A program made the position numbers and the translations under genes. Shown here piece by piece: positions 11,871 through 24,184 of a stretch of 64,000 nucleotides of DNA (position 1 is its first letter; each line of letters starts with the position of its first letter). A model generated the notes under the pieces. That model searched no databases and was not told the origin of the DNA. It saw only the letters and a list, made by a program, of their open reading frames with translations. This DNA is from Liolophura sinensis (Eukaryota; Mollusca; Polyplacophora; Chitonida; Chitonidae). The stretch is taken from the NCBI RefSeq assembly GCF_032854445.1, contig NC_088296.1, positions 2,691,246-2,755,245 of the forward strand. The letters run 5' to 3'.

Positions 11871-12743
11871 CAGGTAAACTCCTTATCTCGCCAACCCCTT
11901 AAAGAGCCCTTGCAGGTGTTTTCCACTCCAGTAGAGGTGCTCAAGCTGGTATTATGACTCACACCTGCAGACTGCCTCCAGAGTTACCAACCACTGTAGT
12001 AGCAGTTAGCATTTACCCCTTTATGATCGGTACTGATACCACATCTGTCTGGTCTGTATGGGTGGGAGGGTGGCAGGGAGGGGGAGGGGCAATTTGAATG
12101 AATTGAACAGAAATTACAGCCCTCAGTGTAACTCTGTCCCAGTGACCCATCCCAGACTCTATATCCTGACCTTGTGTGACCCTTGGTGACCTCCGGCACC
12201 CATTATTTCCCTCCAGGGGTTAGGGATTGTTAAATGCCCTTGCACAAAAGGTAGTAAAACCATTAAGATGTGGTCATTTGTTTGGGGAATTGTAGATTTC
12301 TAAGAGTCAGTTTGTAAGCAGTTTGGAAGCTAGGACTGTTCCCATTGCATGTAGGGAATGTTTTGGAGCTTTTAAGATGTGGCCATTTGATTAGAAAAGG
12401 TTGACGTTTGATTGGAAAAGACTAACTACTTTCATATGGCAGACAGTTGACAGGTTGTTGGAAGCTGGTATATACATTTAATTCTCTAAAATTAACCTGT
12501 GTGCGTAAACAGCATGCTTCTTTACACACAGGCACAGACAGATTAGGTAATAGGTAAAATAGATTATCTCTCACAGTAGTTGATGGGTAAGCATTCTGAC
12601 ATAGCTGTGGGCTGTGTTCAAGCACTTATCTTTCTAACAGTGTAGATAATTTTTTTTACAGTGATACATAATTTATGCATACATGTACACTGTGTGCTAA
12701 AGTATTCTGCCCGAGGCCTGCATGGTTATGTCATAATTATTGT
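11871..12743. other. No gene seen
   Basis: Unique sequence with a G-rich strand at 12058-12090. Confidence 0.5.
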
Positions 12744-12912
12744 AATACTTGTAACCATCCCAGAATACTTGTAATCATCCCAGAATACTTGTAACCATCC
12801 CAGAATACTTGTAACCATCCCAGGATACTTGTAATCATCTCAGGATACTTGTAATCATCTCAGGATACTTGTAATCATCTCAGGATACTTGTAATCATCG
12901 CAGGATACTTGC
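12744..12912. repeat. 20-bp minisatellite, 8-9 units
   Basis: The unit AATACTTGTAACCATCCCAG has 20-bp spacing (12744, 12764, ...). The second half is a subtype, GATACTTGTAATCATCTCAG. Decayed copies of ACTTGTAATCA persist to about 13100, showing an eroded array edge. Confidence 0.93.
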
Positions 12913-13810
12913 AATAACCTTATCCTCGCTGTAGTCCTCTCATTACATATGTTCTTGTAATCATTCTTCTTTACTTGGAAACGTTCTCGCTTTCTCGTGA
13001 ACAACTCAGCATACATGAACTTTGAAGCTTTCTTGCCTACTTATAATCAGCCCATTGTACTTGTAATCAGTCTAGCATAAGATACTTGTAATAGCACTGT
13101 TATACTGGTTAATATCTTTTTATAAGTGCTGCGTCTGGACGTGCTTGTATAGGTGAAATATCAGGAATTTTGTCTTGGAAGAAAGTGATATATTACCCTG
13201 TGTAATAGATCACTAGTCCATATAATAACATGTAAAAGTACATGTATATACATGTATGCATATCTGTAATATTGGTTGTAGTTCAACTATTTATATAGCA
13301 GTGTTTTGGTAATGTATATGTTCTTAAACTTTGATAAGCAAACAAATGGCCTGTGAAGATTACAGGAGTACAGTACACAAAATAAACACAGGTATTAGCC
13401 GTAACAGCATTTCTGAGATTGTTACGGATTCTTATGTCTGTGATATTCTGTTTGACATCACCAAGCTTAATGCAAAGATCAAAAGGAATTAAAGGTAGAG
13501 GTATATGGTGACCTTTATACTTGGCATTTAGTTCATTACAGCAGACTGATTTTTTGATGACTTTGACATCAAGAATTTGTTTTGGAAAAGGGATCAAAGT
13601 TCAGTTACCTGTCTGATGTTACTGGCTACTAGCTCAACTGTTTTGCAAAAGTTTTTATATTGTGGTTGCTACAAACTTTTCAAAAAACATTGTGCAGAAA
13701 TGTTTTCTTTATTATGGATTTTTTTTTTAATTAAATCATCTTGAGAAATTGCCATTTGTGAGATATTTTTTGTTTGTTTACTATTTGAGTAAGTTAACTA
13801 ATTAGCGACT
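12913..13810. other. Decayed array edge, then no feature
   Basis: Scattered ACTTGTAATCA words to about 13100. Then AT-rich unique sequence. Confidence 0.5.
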
Positions 13811-14017
13811 GTATTTCCCCCAAAGGTTAGCATTTTTCAGATGACACATTTTCTTTGATTCTGACTTATTCATCCACAATTTAGGGGCCTTTGAGAGTGT
13901 CTTTTTTTGTGAAGTTTGATAATTTCCTATGAAAAAAAGTTTGGGGTCGACATCAGAGGTATATGTTTAAGGCCTTTACATAGTTCTGAGTGTTTACTTA
14001 CCAAACTTTAGGTGAGT
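13811..14017 (+). mobile_element. MITE D, copy 1
   Basis: About 207 bp, from TTTCCCCCAAAGGTTAG to TTACCAAACTTTAGGTGAG. The ends are imperfect inverted repeats (TTTCACCTAAAGTTTA type). The inside (GAAGTTTGATAATTTCCTAT ... AAGGCCTTTACATAG) matches 23326-23522 and 40124-40418. Non-coding. Confidence 0.75.
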
Positions 14018-14179
14018 CAGTTTTGAGACTTTAATCCCAGTTTTGTTACTTTCTTGGAATTATTTATTAATACCCAAACATGTATAACATAGGAAATGCT
14101 CTTATCATCACTCACATGTACCTTACATCCCAACACATATCCGCCTTCAACCTGTAAGAATTTTCCAGGTCAGTCATGA

Positions 14180-14545
14180 GGTCAGGCCCCCAAATACATC
14201 GAATATCATGTCAGTCCCCCAAAAAACAATGAATATCATATGGTCAGCCCCCCCCCCTAAAACAACGAATACCATGAGGTCTGTCCTCCCCAAAAAACAA
14301 CGAATATCATGAGGTGTGTCCCCCCCCAAAAACAACGAATATCATGAGGTCTGTCCGCCCAAAAAACAACGAATATCATGAGGTCTGTCCCCCCCAAAAA
14401 CAACGAATATCATATGGTCAGCCTCCCCCCTCTAAAACAACGAATATCATGAGGTCAGGCCCCCCCAAAACAACGAATATCATGAGGTCTGTCCCCCCAA
14501 AAAACAACGAATATCATGAGGCCAGTCCCCCAAATACAACGTATA
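14180..14545. repeat. About 35-bp minisatellite with C- and A-runs, about ten units
   Basis: The unit is AACAACGAATATCATGAGGT followed by CTGTCCCCCC and an A-run. Length varies because the homopolymers slip. The + strand open frame across it is a by-product. Confidence 0.92.
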
Positions 14546-14754
14546 ACATAAACCACCAAAGAACTAACAGAGTTTATGAATTAAGGGTGAAAATTGCACG
14601 TAATGATACAAAGGGAAGCAGTCATCAATCTTGTTGGAAAGGCGCAAGGTATGTTCCACTGGCGACGGAATGAAATCAGTATTCAAGTCATGTGTCCTAC
14701 CAGAATATAAGTTGTCGACAACAACATATGTATCCCATGATACATTTATAGTTG

Positions 14755-15115
14755 TAACTAATCATGTTTACAAACATGACATAAGTAAACATATTAATTA
14801 ACATTACATAGTTAGGAAGAATTCAAAATGTTTACCAACATTACACAATTAGGCGTATTTACAAACATTATATAATTAGGCACAATTGAAAATGTTTACA
14901 GACATTACATAATTAGGCATAATTAAGCATGTTTACAAACGTTGGATAATTTGGCATGATTAAATATATTTACATACATGACATAATTAGGCATACCTAA
15001 TTAAGCCTATCTACAAACATTACATGTGCGCATTTAAGCATGTTCATTGATCATATTTGCAAATATTATATAAATAAGCAAATAGTTATGTACAAATATT
15101 ACATATAATAAAGGA
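14755..15115. repeat. Degenerate repeat of about 40 bp
   Basis: ACATTACATAATTAGGCATA and TTTACAAACATTA phrases recur irregularly about nine times. An old, decayed tandem array. Confidence 0.7.
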
Positions 15116-15164
15116 TCGCTATTCAACCATGTACGAAAATTTTGTGCGTGTACCCCAGTTCCTC

Positions 15165-15490
15165 AAGCTTTTTTGCCTATGAAAGAGCAACTTTCAGTGC
15201 AATTTATACATATGACATATTTCATTTGCATTTGGAGACAAAACTACATCATTGGATTGGCCATTTTCAGGGCCTCACAAAAAGAATACCATTATCAGGC
15301 AACGGAGAATTGTGCCTTCAGAATATGCTTGAAAACACCTTGAACACTTGCGAAAAGGTTGAAGACTTACAGTACATTTACTGTCATACAGAATTCCTGG
15401 TGAAACAGTCTAGTCACATCTTAAATTCTTTAAGACTTAATGAAATATTTTCAAGTGGTTTAATCCCGAATAGAACCTGTCAGTCATAGA
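15165..15490 (+). mobile_element. Dispersed element C, copy 3
   Basis: About 325 bp, the reverse-complement match of 5113-5480. An open + strand frame (15142-15489) spans it, but no such frame survives in the other copies, so it is not a gene. Confidence 0.75.
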
Positions 15491-17165
15491 CCTGTACTCC
15501 CATCAAGGTTACCACTGCTTTAGTATATCAATTCACTTTTATTTGTTTTCATGGAAAACTCTAACTTGCTGTTTTTATTATGCAGTTGTCTTGGTTACCA
15601 TAGATAACACATGTAATTACAATTTTCAAAATTTGTGTTATTAAAGAAATTACATTTTCGGGCAAATCCCAAAAATGATATGATGTGTTTTAATTTATAC
15701 TAATTTCTCTTGTTAAATGTGCAATATTTTGTTGTTTTCTTTGTTTTCCATGCGAAGTTTATTTCTTTCACACATTAGAGCAAAATGTGTTAAATACTAT
15801 TTAGATATACATAATTATAAAGCTGGTAGCTAACACTGCAGACTTAAGTAGACAGATTATATAGACATTCCGCTGTTGATGCCAGACTAATGGATTTCCT
15901 TGTTCAAAACAACCACTGCTTACGTTCACCCTTTCACATTGTTTGTAAACCACGCTCTTCACTTCCTCCTTATTTGGTTTTTTTTTTTATTTACCTAGCT
16001 TTAATATGTACCTGTACTCCCTGATTAGTTTACCAGGCAGGTGTTTTCATGCACATCTGTGATTTGATCAACTTTAGACCATGTACAATGTAATTATAGT
16101 CTTTCTCAGCCCCCCCACCCACTCCAAGAAAAAAAATGATAATAATAAGAGAGGTAGCTAGGTTAATAGTACAAGTAATAACCTTTAGAGCAGCTGTTTA
16201 GAGATAATTGTCTTGGGGTTTACAGGTATAATGAGAGGTCGCTTAACTGGTCCCTTTGTTCCACAGGTAATTCTCCCAACATGTATCTACCTGGCTCAGT
16301 AGTAACTTGTCATAAAGCTTTGATATGAAACCAACGCCAGTCTGATCTTTATAGGTATATTCTCTAGTCTTTCTTCCTTAGCAGAACAAAGGGTTTTCTC
16401 CAGACCCTCTTTAATGGGCAGGGCAGGTGGTTTGCCTGTGTTAACTTGGAGGTCCCTCTGGGGTCAACCCTTTATGGTGAAGGGCTAAGGGCTGGTAGAT
16501 CGCCCTTTGTGATTATCTACGAGTGTGTATGTGTGTGTATATGGCCACAGAACACAGTGACAGGTGGTATGCTTGACAGTTCCTGTTAATGAAACGCAGA
16601 TTCATTATTTTCCAACGACAACACCCTGTCCAGCTTGGCAGGGTCAGTTTGTTATTCTTATTGAAAAGTCTTCTGCCCTCTAAAACAGACCTTATTATTA
16701 GGCAGGGGAGTAGGGAGGGGGATTTAAATGAAAGTGTACTGGGCATGCACGTAGATGGGATTGTATGACTGAATACCATTGCTTGTGTCTGGCGTTAACA
16801 TTGAAGCACCTTATGTTTCCTGACCATTTAGTATTGAGAAAATGTAACCCAGAATATAAAGCTGTCAAGCTCAAATATTGAGGGTAGGGGTGAAGGGGTT
16901 GAAATAAAACACAGTCAGTGCACATATAAAGGTCTTATTTAACATTTCAAACTTCAATGAATAGCGTCAGTTGGACTAATAGAGGCTATGTGTATTATAC
17001 CTGGGGCATTCTGTGGAAAATGACATTTTCTGTAGTTACCACAATTAACTTAATTTGTTATCTTCTCAGTAAATATCAGACTTGTACCTGTTCTGTTTAT
17101 GGCAGCGACATGATTCAAAGCTTGACAAAGTTGTAATCTGACTGCCTTGCACATTTTTATTTAAA
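15491..17165. other. No gene seen; acceptor-donor juxtaposition at 16266
   Basis: TCCCTTTGTTCCACAG ends at 16266 and is followed at once by GTAATT, a ratchet-point-like layout. A C-run lies at 16109-16115. The rest is unique AT-rich DNA. Confidence 0.45.
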
Positions 17166-17660
17166 GGCATGGTTTCCTCCCACCATAATGCTGGCTGCAC
17201 CTGCAGATGGTCGTGGGTTTGCCCTGGGCCCAGCCTGGTTTCCTCCTACCATAATGCTGGCTTCACCTGCAGATGGTCATTGGTTTGCCCCGGGCACAGC
17301 CTGGTTTCCTCCCACCATAATGCTGGCTGCACCTGCAGATGGTCGTGGGTTTGCCCTGGGCTCAGCCTGGTTTCCTCCCACCATAATGCTGGCTGCAACT
17401 GCAGATGGTCGTGGGTTTGCCCTGGGCCCAGCCTGGTTTCCTCCCACCATAATGCTGGCTGCACCTGCAGATGGTCGTGGGTTTGCCCTGGGCTCAGCCT
17501 GGTTTCCTCCCACCACAATGCCGGCTACACCTGCAGATGGTCGTGGGTTTGCTCTGGGCTCATCCTGGTTTCCTCCCACCATAATGCTGGCCACCATCAT
17601 ATACATTTAAGTGAAATATTTTTGAGTACCGGTACGACGTAAAACACCAATCATATAAAT
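17166..17660 (+). mobile_element. SINE-A copy with a 66-bp internal tandem expansion
   Basis: GGTTTCCTCCCACCATAATG recurs at 66-bp steps from 17171 (17237, 17303, ...), seven occurrences. The last runs into the normal SINE-A tail (AAGTGAAATATTTTTGAGTA at 17609, then CACCAATCATATAAATAAAT). The amplified unit is the SINE body that occurs once in other copies. Because 66 is a multiple of three, frames stay open on both strands and read repeats; these are not genes. Confidence 0.9.
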
Positions 17661-18479
17661 AAATAGAATGTAACAAATTCAGTTCAAAGAAAAAATAGAC
17701 ACCTACAAGATATGACAGGTATACAGGTATGCATCACTGAAAGCAGTGAGATACTGTTTAGATTCGTATCGCCATGGTTTTCGGTTTGGTTTACAGTTAT
17801 AAATTGGTGGAAATCATAACCTGTATACTGGCAGGTTCCAACCCTTCAGTTCAATAAATTGGCTGCATGATTTATCGAAAATGACTGAATTGGTGTTAAC
17901 TAAAACTTGCAAGGCGCACAGGAAAAGATGTATTTTGAGGCCTAGAATTCATGTATTAGATCTAATCATAAAACTTGACAAATTGTGCAACACAGTTAGT
18001 TCAGGTCAGTAATCATTGCATTAGCCCACCACATTAGTGGCTCTCCTTCTTGAAGATTTATTCTTGAAAAGAAAAAAAAAAGCAAGGGTGTTTTATGTCT
18101 GCGCAAAGAGTACCACATCAAATAGTCAACTTGATCCCTCTATTTCAATTAGGATGCTAGGATCTACACAGTTACCTAAGCCTCAGTTAACCCCCAAAGA
18201 TGTTCAGGATTTACAGAAAGGTTGTAAAATCTCTGGGTTTCATAAGGGCACCTAGCTGGCTGAGTGCTTGGTTAAAGGCTCTTGCAGTTCTCTGTCAAGT
18301 GTCTTGTGAGTTATAAGCACAAGCAGGCTCAGTGCTGACTTAGTTAATTTCCCATATACCAGTTAAGGTGGTTGTGGTTAATTGTAATAGAAGTGATGGA
18401 CTCCGGGGTCAAGTTGCCCCCCCCCCCCCACAGGATAACGTTTTGAAATGAAGTGTCAAAATGATTGGCCGATTCTGGC
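17661..18479. other. No gene seen
   Basis: Unique AT-rich sequence. A C-run at 18418-18429. Confidence 0.5.
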
Positions 18480-18545
18480 AGCTGTTGTATAAGTGAAATA
18501 TTCTTGAGTAAAGCATAAAACACTCATCGAATAAATAAATAAATA
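18480..18545 (+). mobile_element. SINE-A 3' tail
   Basis: TATAAGTGAAATATTCTTGA, then AAAACACTCATCGAATAAAT. Only the last 65 bp of the element. Confidence 0.75.
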
Positions 18546-19131
18546 CAAAGTTACTTGTACACTGTTTGCATTATTTAGAATTTCTCACTGTTTATTTCCA
18601 GGTTATGCTAACTTAGTAGTTAAGTAATATTTATTACTTTTACCAAACTAAAACAGCTTCCAGAAATGCTTTAATAATGAGAGTGGGGATCAGTGCTGGT
18701 GTAAGTACATGTGATTTGTATAGACTTTGATATTTCAATACCGTGCAATGCTGGGGAAAATTTGAATTGGCAGAATTAAAAAAAAAAGAGGGAATTAACC
18801 TGATCAAACTAGATACTGACAAAGCAGTGGTTTCTGTTTTCAAAAAATCCAGGAAATAAAAAAATATTGTGTATCTTTAAGGTTTGGTCGAATGCTCCAG
18901 TCTAAGAGCACTTTGAGAATATGTAAAGATAAGCTGTGAGAAATACTAAAGTATGTGGTGAGTGTGTCGATTGAGAAAAGGTGAAGAGCTTGTATGACAT
19001 GGTAGTGTGTGAGTAAATGTTTATATTGGAGCTTTATTCTTTTCTATAGTTACCTGTTGCACAGCAGGAGAGTATTAAAACTGCGACCAGACAGGAAGGC
19101 TTTTTTGTTGGAGAAAATGTGAAAAGGACAG

Positions 19132-19177
<46 letters not shown>

Positions 19178-19623
19178 AACATTGGACTAAAAGGAGAAAT
19201 TCTTGTGGAAAAAGTTGTGAAATGTGTACTGAGCTAACATATGTTATACCAGCTAACATTTGTTTGGTATTTCAATTAACCTAGGATGGGCTTGGTGAAT
19301 AAGAAAGAAAAAAAAAAGAAGATAAAGAAAAGGTAACGGTATAATATAGAGCTGAGAGATGTAGGGGGCTTCATGTCATGTTTGTAGACACTGGTTGTTA
19401 CGTCGATCGACCAGTGCTGGTACTGAGCTACAATTATCCACAAATAACCTACGACCCATGAAAGGTGTGTTTCTAAACTCGTAACGCAACTAGTCCTGTG
19501 AAATCCTTTAATGAGTATTAACAACGCCATAGATATCATACTCGCGGCTTAAGGGGACAGTCAGGTTATAGCTAAAGAGAGTCACGTAATGGTACTGGTT
19601 AGACTGAAAAGATACATCAAGAT

Positions 19624-19678
<55 letters not shown>

Positions 19679-19719
19679 CTGTGACTGACATGGACAACAA
19701 CTTTTACTAAGTTGTGGAT
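18546..19719. other. No gene seen; two (TA)n microsatellites
   Basis: (TA)n at 19133-19172 and (AT)n at 19626-19675, each about 40-50 bp. Both would be cruciform-prone. Confidence 0.6.
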
Positions 19720-19874
19720 TTTCAAACCAACAGGTAACACGCACTGCCCGAGGATCAGGGAATGAGAAAAACGAGACGTTGACAGTTGCAGAGAGTTTTT
19801 CGTCCAGAACGCGACAGGCCTTCTCCATGAGACATTAAGCCGTCAGGCCGATCGACGCGAGAGCTTCAGTTTGT
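19720..19874 (+). other. CpG-rich segment ending in a strong splice donor; candidate 5' non-coding exon
   Basis: CpG is dense between 19735 and 19862 (CGAGACG, CGTCCAGAACGCGACAGG, CCGATCGACGCGAGAG), unlike the flanks. It ends at TTTGT|GTAAGT with the donor GT at 19875. It could be a first exon or promoter of a transcript splicing to 45027. No TATA box was seen. Transcript evidence absent. Confidence 0.3.
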
Positions 19875-21003
19875 GTAAGTACGTTGTTCATACTACTTCA
19901 TACAGCAGATCCTACAAGTAAGGTCTGTTTTAATATATATATATCTATATATAGACACAATACTGTGCAATGCTAGACATAAGGCACAGTAATTACAATG
20001 TCATGGTGACCTATATGTACAGTACATTATGTATGTGGACTGCTAGCAGACACTAGCATGTGTTCTACAGATTAGGTCTGGCCTGATTCAAATATTTTCT
20101 CTTTTTCTGTGTTTTTGAGTTGATTGCAAGTAACTTTTTTTTTCTCATTATGTTTTAATTACAGTGAGATCTGCTACAGAACAGGTCATACTATATTCCT
20201 GTATGACAGTTATACTATATTTCTAACATTTCTTTTGACCACTTTTTTTTGGTGCATTCAAAATCACATGTACTACAAAATATAGTTGCTTTGAATTTTG
20301 TACCAAACTGTGTTTTTCGATACGTGTACAAACATGTACAAACAACTTTTTTCACTGCACCTTCAAAATTTAGTACTGCAGCAGAACTACCTAAAATTTT
20401 ACCTTAAACCATATTTCTATTGTCCTCATGCAGACACCCAAATGAAAGTGATATTGCAGCCATTTTTTATGCAAATATACGGATCACAGTCAGCATTACT
20501 TCATGTAAATGAAAATGCAGTTAGCAGTCCTAAACCTTATCTGGCCAGTTTCCATTCCTTACAGGCCTATACATTGCTCTGTCATCTCAGTCGCTTGGTG
20601 CATGCATTTACGTCCTGATTGCCTCGCGTTTTTTACTGACGTTAATTTTTCTTTCCCTAAAATTTTTCAGACTATGCTCGAGCTATTTAGAGACATTAAA
20701 ATATATTCTGTAAACGCCCACCCTATGCTTCTGTCACCCTTAGCCCCTGTTGTAGTAATGCTTATCATTTGCTGATGAAAAATCACCTTAAGTCATAATG
20801 CTTACAGGGTAATTTTTTTGGTTAATCAAACTTATAAATTTATTGCAACAACACAATTTGTTTTTTAATGTTTAAACTAGTTTTTTTACATCTGTGCCAT
20901 CCACACTCATGCCAACATGTATTAAAATTTTGAAGTCTATGAGATATTAATTATGTTTGGATTGATGTAGCGGTGAAAGCAGAACAGTACTACCTGGTGG
21001 CCT
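19875..21003. other. No gene seen
   Basis: AT-rich unique sequence with a short TATATA tract at 19931-19955. Confidence 0.5.
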
Positions 21004-21123
21004 AACACTGCACACATGTCTACACACACTAAATCACATCATAGTTTCAGGGAATTTTTAGTCAACACTGCACACATGTCTACACACACTTAATCACATC
21101 ATAGTTTCAGGGAATTTTTAGTC
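21004..21123. repeat. 60-bp tandem duplication
   Basis: Two almost identical copies (21004-21063 and 21064-21123) of AACACTGCACACATGTCTAC + ACACACTAAATCACATCATA + the rest. They differ by one or a few bases, so the duplication is recent. Confidence 0.9.
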
Positions 21124-21627
21124 AACAAATGGCTATACCAAAAGTTTGTTAAAAATGACGTGAATTTATATGTGAAATACTGTACTTGTTTTAGGAAAAT
21201 TTTTGTCAATGTACTGCTATATTTCACTTAAAAAGGAAAGTTATTTTAAATGTTGATTAAGCCTAAATACCCCTCCCCCCCCCAAAAAAATAAACAAATA
21301 AACTGAAAATATTTGAGGCACTTAAAACTTCCATTTTGAATTTAGAAAAAGCAGGTTGAAAATTCATTTATTCTGCATGTACACTTGAGGCTGATGTGTG
21401 TGTACTGCGTTTTGCCGCCTCAAACCTGCTGATTCTAGGAAAACAGGGACCTGTACTTGTTCTGTTTGGGGCTAGAATGTTTACTGTATTTAATTCCCTG
21501 GTAATGACTGAATACTTTAATGTTTGATGATTGTTAGCTGTAGCCTGCCTAAGGAATGTATGTAGATATAGAAAACTGACCATGTGTTATACATGTAGGG
21601 CTGTTATCTGTAGCCCGTTCTACAAGA
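21124..21627. other. No gene seen
   Basis: Unique sequence with a C-run at 21272-21283. Confidence 0.5.
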
Positions 21628-22172
21628 CTTGAGGGATGTGGTGAAGAGGTGAGGGATGTGAAGGATGTTGTGAAGAGGTGAGGGATGTGAGGGATGTGGT
21701 GAGGAGGTGAGGGATGTGGTGAAGAGATAAGGGGAGAGGTGAAAGATGTGGTGAAGAGATGAGGGTTGTGGTGAAGAGGTGAGGGATTTGAGGGATGTGA
21801 TGAAGAGGTGAGGAATGTGATGAAGAGATGAGGGATGTGGTGAAAAAGTGAGGATATGGTGAAGAGGTGAGGGACATGGTGAAGAGATAAGGGATGTGGT
21901 GAAAAGGTGAGGGATGTGGTGAAGAGTTGAGGGATGTGAGGTGTTTGGTGAGGAGGTGAGGGTGTGGTAAAGAGGTGAGGGATGTGAGGGATGTGGTGAA
22001 GAGGTGAGGGATGTGGTGAAGAGATGAGGGATATGGCGAAGAGGTGAGGGATGTGGTGAAAAGGTGAGGGATGTGGTGAAGAGCTGAGGGATGTGATGAA
22101 GAGGTTAAGGAATGTGAGGGATGTGAAGAAGAGTTGAGGGATGTGATGAAGAGTTGAGGGATGTGGTGGAGA
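21628..22172. repeat. Purine-rich irregular minisatellite (GAGGGATGTGGTGAAGAG)
   Basis: About 30 short units of 18-21 bp. The + strand is almost free of C over 540 bp. The C-poor strand keeps minus-strand frames open (21549-22247 and 21620-22522, His/Pro/Ser-rich); these are composition effects, not genes. Confidence 0.9.
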
Positions 22173-22195
22173 GTGGTGCTGGGTGGGTGGGGGGC

Positions 22196-22425
22196 GGGTT
22201 TCCGGGTCCTTGCTGGACACAATATGCCAGGGGTGTTTGTTGGCCATATTGGTATTTGGGTGTCTTTGTTGGGTTCTTGCTTACGTGTTGGTCTTTGGGA
22301 TCCTTGCTGTTTATATATTGGCCTCTGGGGTCCTTGCTGGCCGTATAGAAATGCGGGGTCCTTGCTGGCCATATAGAAATGCGGGGTCCTTGCTGGCCAT
22401 ATTGACCATGAGATCCTTGTAAGAC
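22196..22425. repeat. About 30-bp degenerate minisatellite (GGTCCTTGCTGGCCATAT)
   Basis: Seven irregular units. The two at 22340-22395 are nearly identical (GGTCCTTGCTGGCCATATAG); the others have decayed. Confidence 0.8.
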
Positions 22426-22564
22426 TTATTCTTATAATCTGTATGGGCCATGGGGCCCTTACTTTGGGCATGTGTATAAGGTCGCTGGGTTTTGCTGGTG
22501 AGATGTTCAGGTTCAGTACCACAATTGGACAGCACTTTTTTGTTTGTGGGACAATAACCCACTC

Positions 22565-22672
22565 GTAACAGTCATTGATAGAATGTCTGCCTCGAAGTCA
22601 ACATACCTCGGGGTCAAGCCCGGGTCGGGTCATACCACTTTAGACTTTAAAAATGGTACTTGCTGATGCCTC
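22565..22672 (+). mobile_element. SINE-B head fragment
   Basis: CGGGTCGGGTCATACC and AAGACTTTAAAAA-type text match the promoter half of the full SINE-B at 36487. It stops at 22672, where SINE-A begins in the opposite orientation. Confidence 0.6.
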
Positions 22673-22937
22673 GCTTACGACAGTGGTCAGCATTATGGTG
22701 GGTGGAAACCAGGCACAGCCCGGGGGGAAAGCCACAGCCATCTGCAATTTGCTGGCAGACCTTCCCATCTACAACCAGAGAGGAAGCCAGCATGACCTGG
22801 ACATGAACTCACAGCGAGCACATTGGTGAGAGGCTCCTGAGGTCATTGCACCGTGCTGGCACGCTAAAACCCTCGGCCACAGAGGTCCCTGGGTGATTGC
22901 GCCGTACTGTCGTGCTAAGCTCTCGGCCATAGAGACC
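22673..22937 (-). mobile_element. SINE-A copy with a doubled tRNA-like head
   Basis: Read on the minus strand, two A-box-like stretches (TGGCCGAGAGCTTAGC and TGGCCGAGGGTTTTAGC) precede a single B-box-like GTGAGTTCATGTCC and the body GGTTTCCACCCACCATAATG. The A-boxes resemble class II (Leu/Ser) tRNA. The conserved 3' tail is missing. It looks like a dimeric-head or template-switched SINE. Confidence 0.75.
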
Positions 22938-23325
22938 CCTCCTCTAATAAAAGCAAACATGAAGGCAGAGGAATGCTGCCTTTGTAGTCTAGAATCTAAA
23001 GGCTGTAACTCGCACAAGATATATGTATAACTGACTGGAAAACTTGTTCAGGTATAGATACAAAAAATAAACGACTTTGATCTGTGTTCAAATTCTTGTT
23101 AAACTGCTACTGGGACATTGGGACTTGTGGAGTTACACAGCATTACCTGGCTCAGTCACGTCTACATAATTAAGCAATGTGCCCAAAAATGTCTGTTTTA
23201 AACACATCAGAGGATTTTATAATCATGCTTCGGTTATTACTTTGAAGCCAACTGTACCTGTATGTGGTTACTTTTTACCTGGGGGGGATCTCCTATGAAA
23301 GGTTCTATTGTGCAATGACTGTATC
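22938..23325. other. No feature seen
   Basis: Unique sequence. Confidence 0.5.
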
Positions 23326-23522
23326 TCACCTAAAGTTTAGTAAGTGAAAATGCATTTCCAAGAGCACATAAAGGCCCTAAAATCATACTTTTTATGCCAA
23401 TACTTAAGTTTCTCTAATAAGAAATTGATCAAACTTCATGAAAAATTTTGTGGTGGCCTTATAAGGTGAAAGAATCTATGAAAATGTGCCACATGAAAGA
23501 GGCTGAACTGTAGGTGAAATAT
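23326..23522 (-). mobile_element. MITE D, copy 2
   Basis: Full length, about 197 bp, inverted relative to copy 1. It starts ATCTCACCTAAAGTTTAGTA and ends CTGAACTGTAGGTGAAATAT, an imperfect terminal inverted repeat. The interior shares GAAGTTTGATCAATTTCTTA (reverse complement). Confidence 0.75.
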
Positions 23523-23854
23523 ACTGCTGGTAGTAATACAGGTGTTTGTGTGCAGCCATTCAAGGTACATTTCTACTCCTTGTTCCTTCATTATAATCAG
23601 TCCGTTTGAAATAATACATATTCAAATTCTGCTTCCGTTCACTGCTCACTGATGTTTTCATCTTCACCAAGACTATAAAATCCAACCATTCCTGCTTAAT
23701 CTATACAGGAGAAAGTCATTCATCAAGTAATACCTATACATAGCTTAGGCCTCGGGGTGTTGAGACTGCATATCCCTACAGATATGGGATTGCGTATTCT
23801 GTAAGGCTATGGTCACCTCAAGATATGTTCATACAAGTGCTGGTCTGAACAGCT
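23523..23854. other. No feature seen
   Basis: Unique sequence. Confidence 0.5.
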
Positions 23855-24060
23855 CACATTTGAAGACTCATTGGGGACAAAGACAAGCGAGGGATGTCAC
23901 ATTATGTGGTGACTCATTAGAGACAAAGATAAATTAGGGATGTTACACAACAGTTGTGGACTCATTGGGGACAAAACCAAACTAGGGATGTTACATATCA
24001 AAGGCTGACTCATTTTGGATCAAGAGAAACTGGGGATGTTGCATATCACGTGTTGACTAG
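23855..24060. repeat. About 60-bp degenerate tandem repeat, four units
   Basis: GACTCATTGGGGACAAAGAC ... AGGGATGTTACA recurs four times with about 15-25 percent divergence by eye. Confidence 0.8.
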
Positions 24061-24184
24061 GGTCACATACAGGTATCAGGCTTGATTATTTTGTGTATTA
24101 AACATGTGTCATTCCATAAATTTGTAATGAAATTGAAGTCAAAGAATGGTTATTTTTTCTCACATAAACAGAAACAGTATCTGT

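Noticed and set aside
15142-15489. 115-codon frame
   Set aside because: It covers dispersed element C; the same region in the other copies is not open.
17166-17642. Overlapping 90-157 codon frames on both strands
   Set aside because: A 66-bp tandem expansion of SINE-A body. Open on both strands because the period is a multiple of three.
21549-22522. Minus-strand frames of 232 and 300 codons, rich in His, Pro and Ser
   Set aside because: They follow from a C-free + strand in an irregular minisatellite. Two overlapping frames are open at once, as expected from composition.
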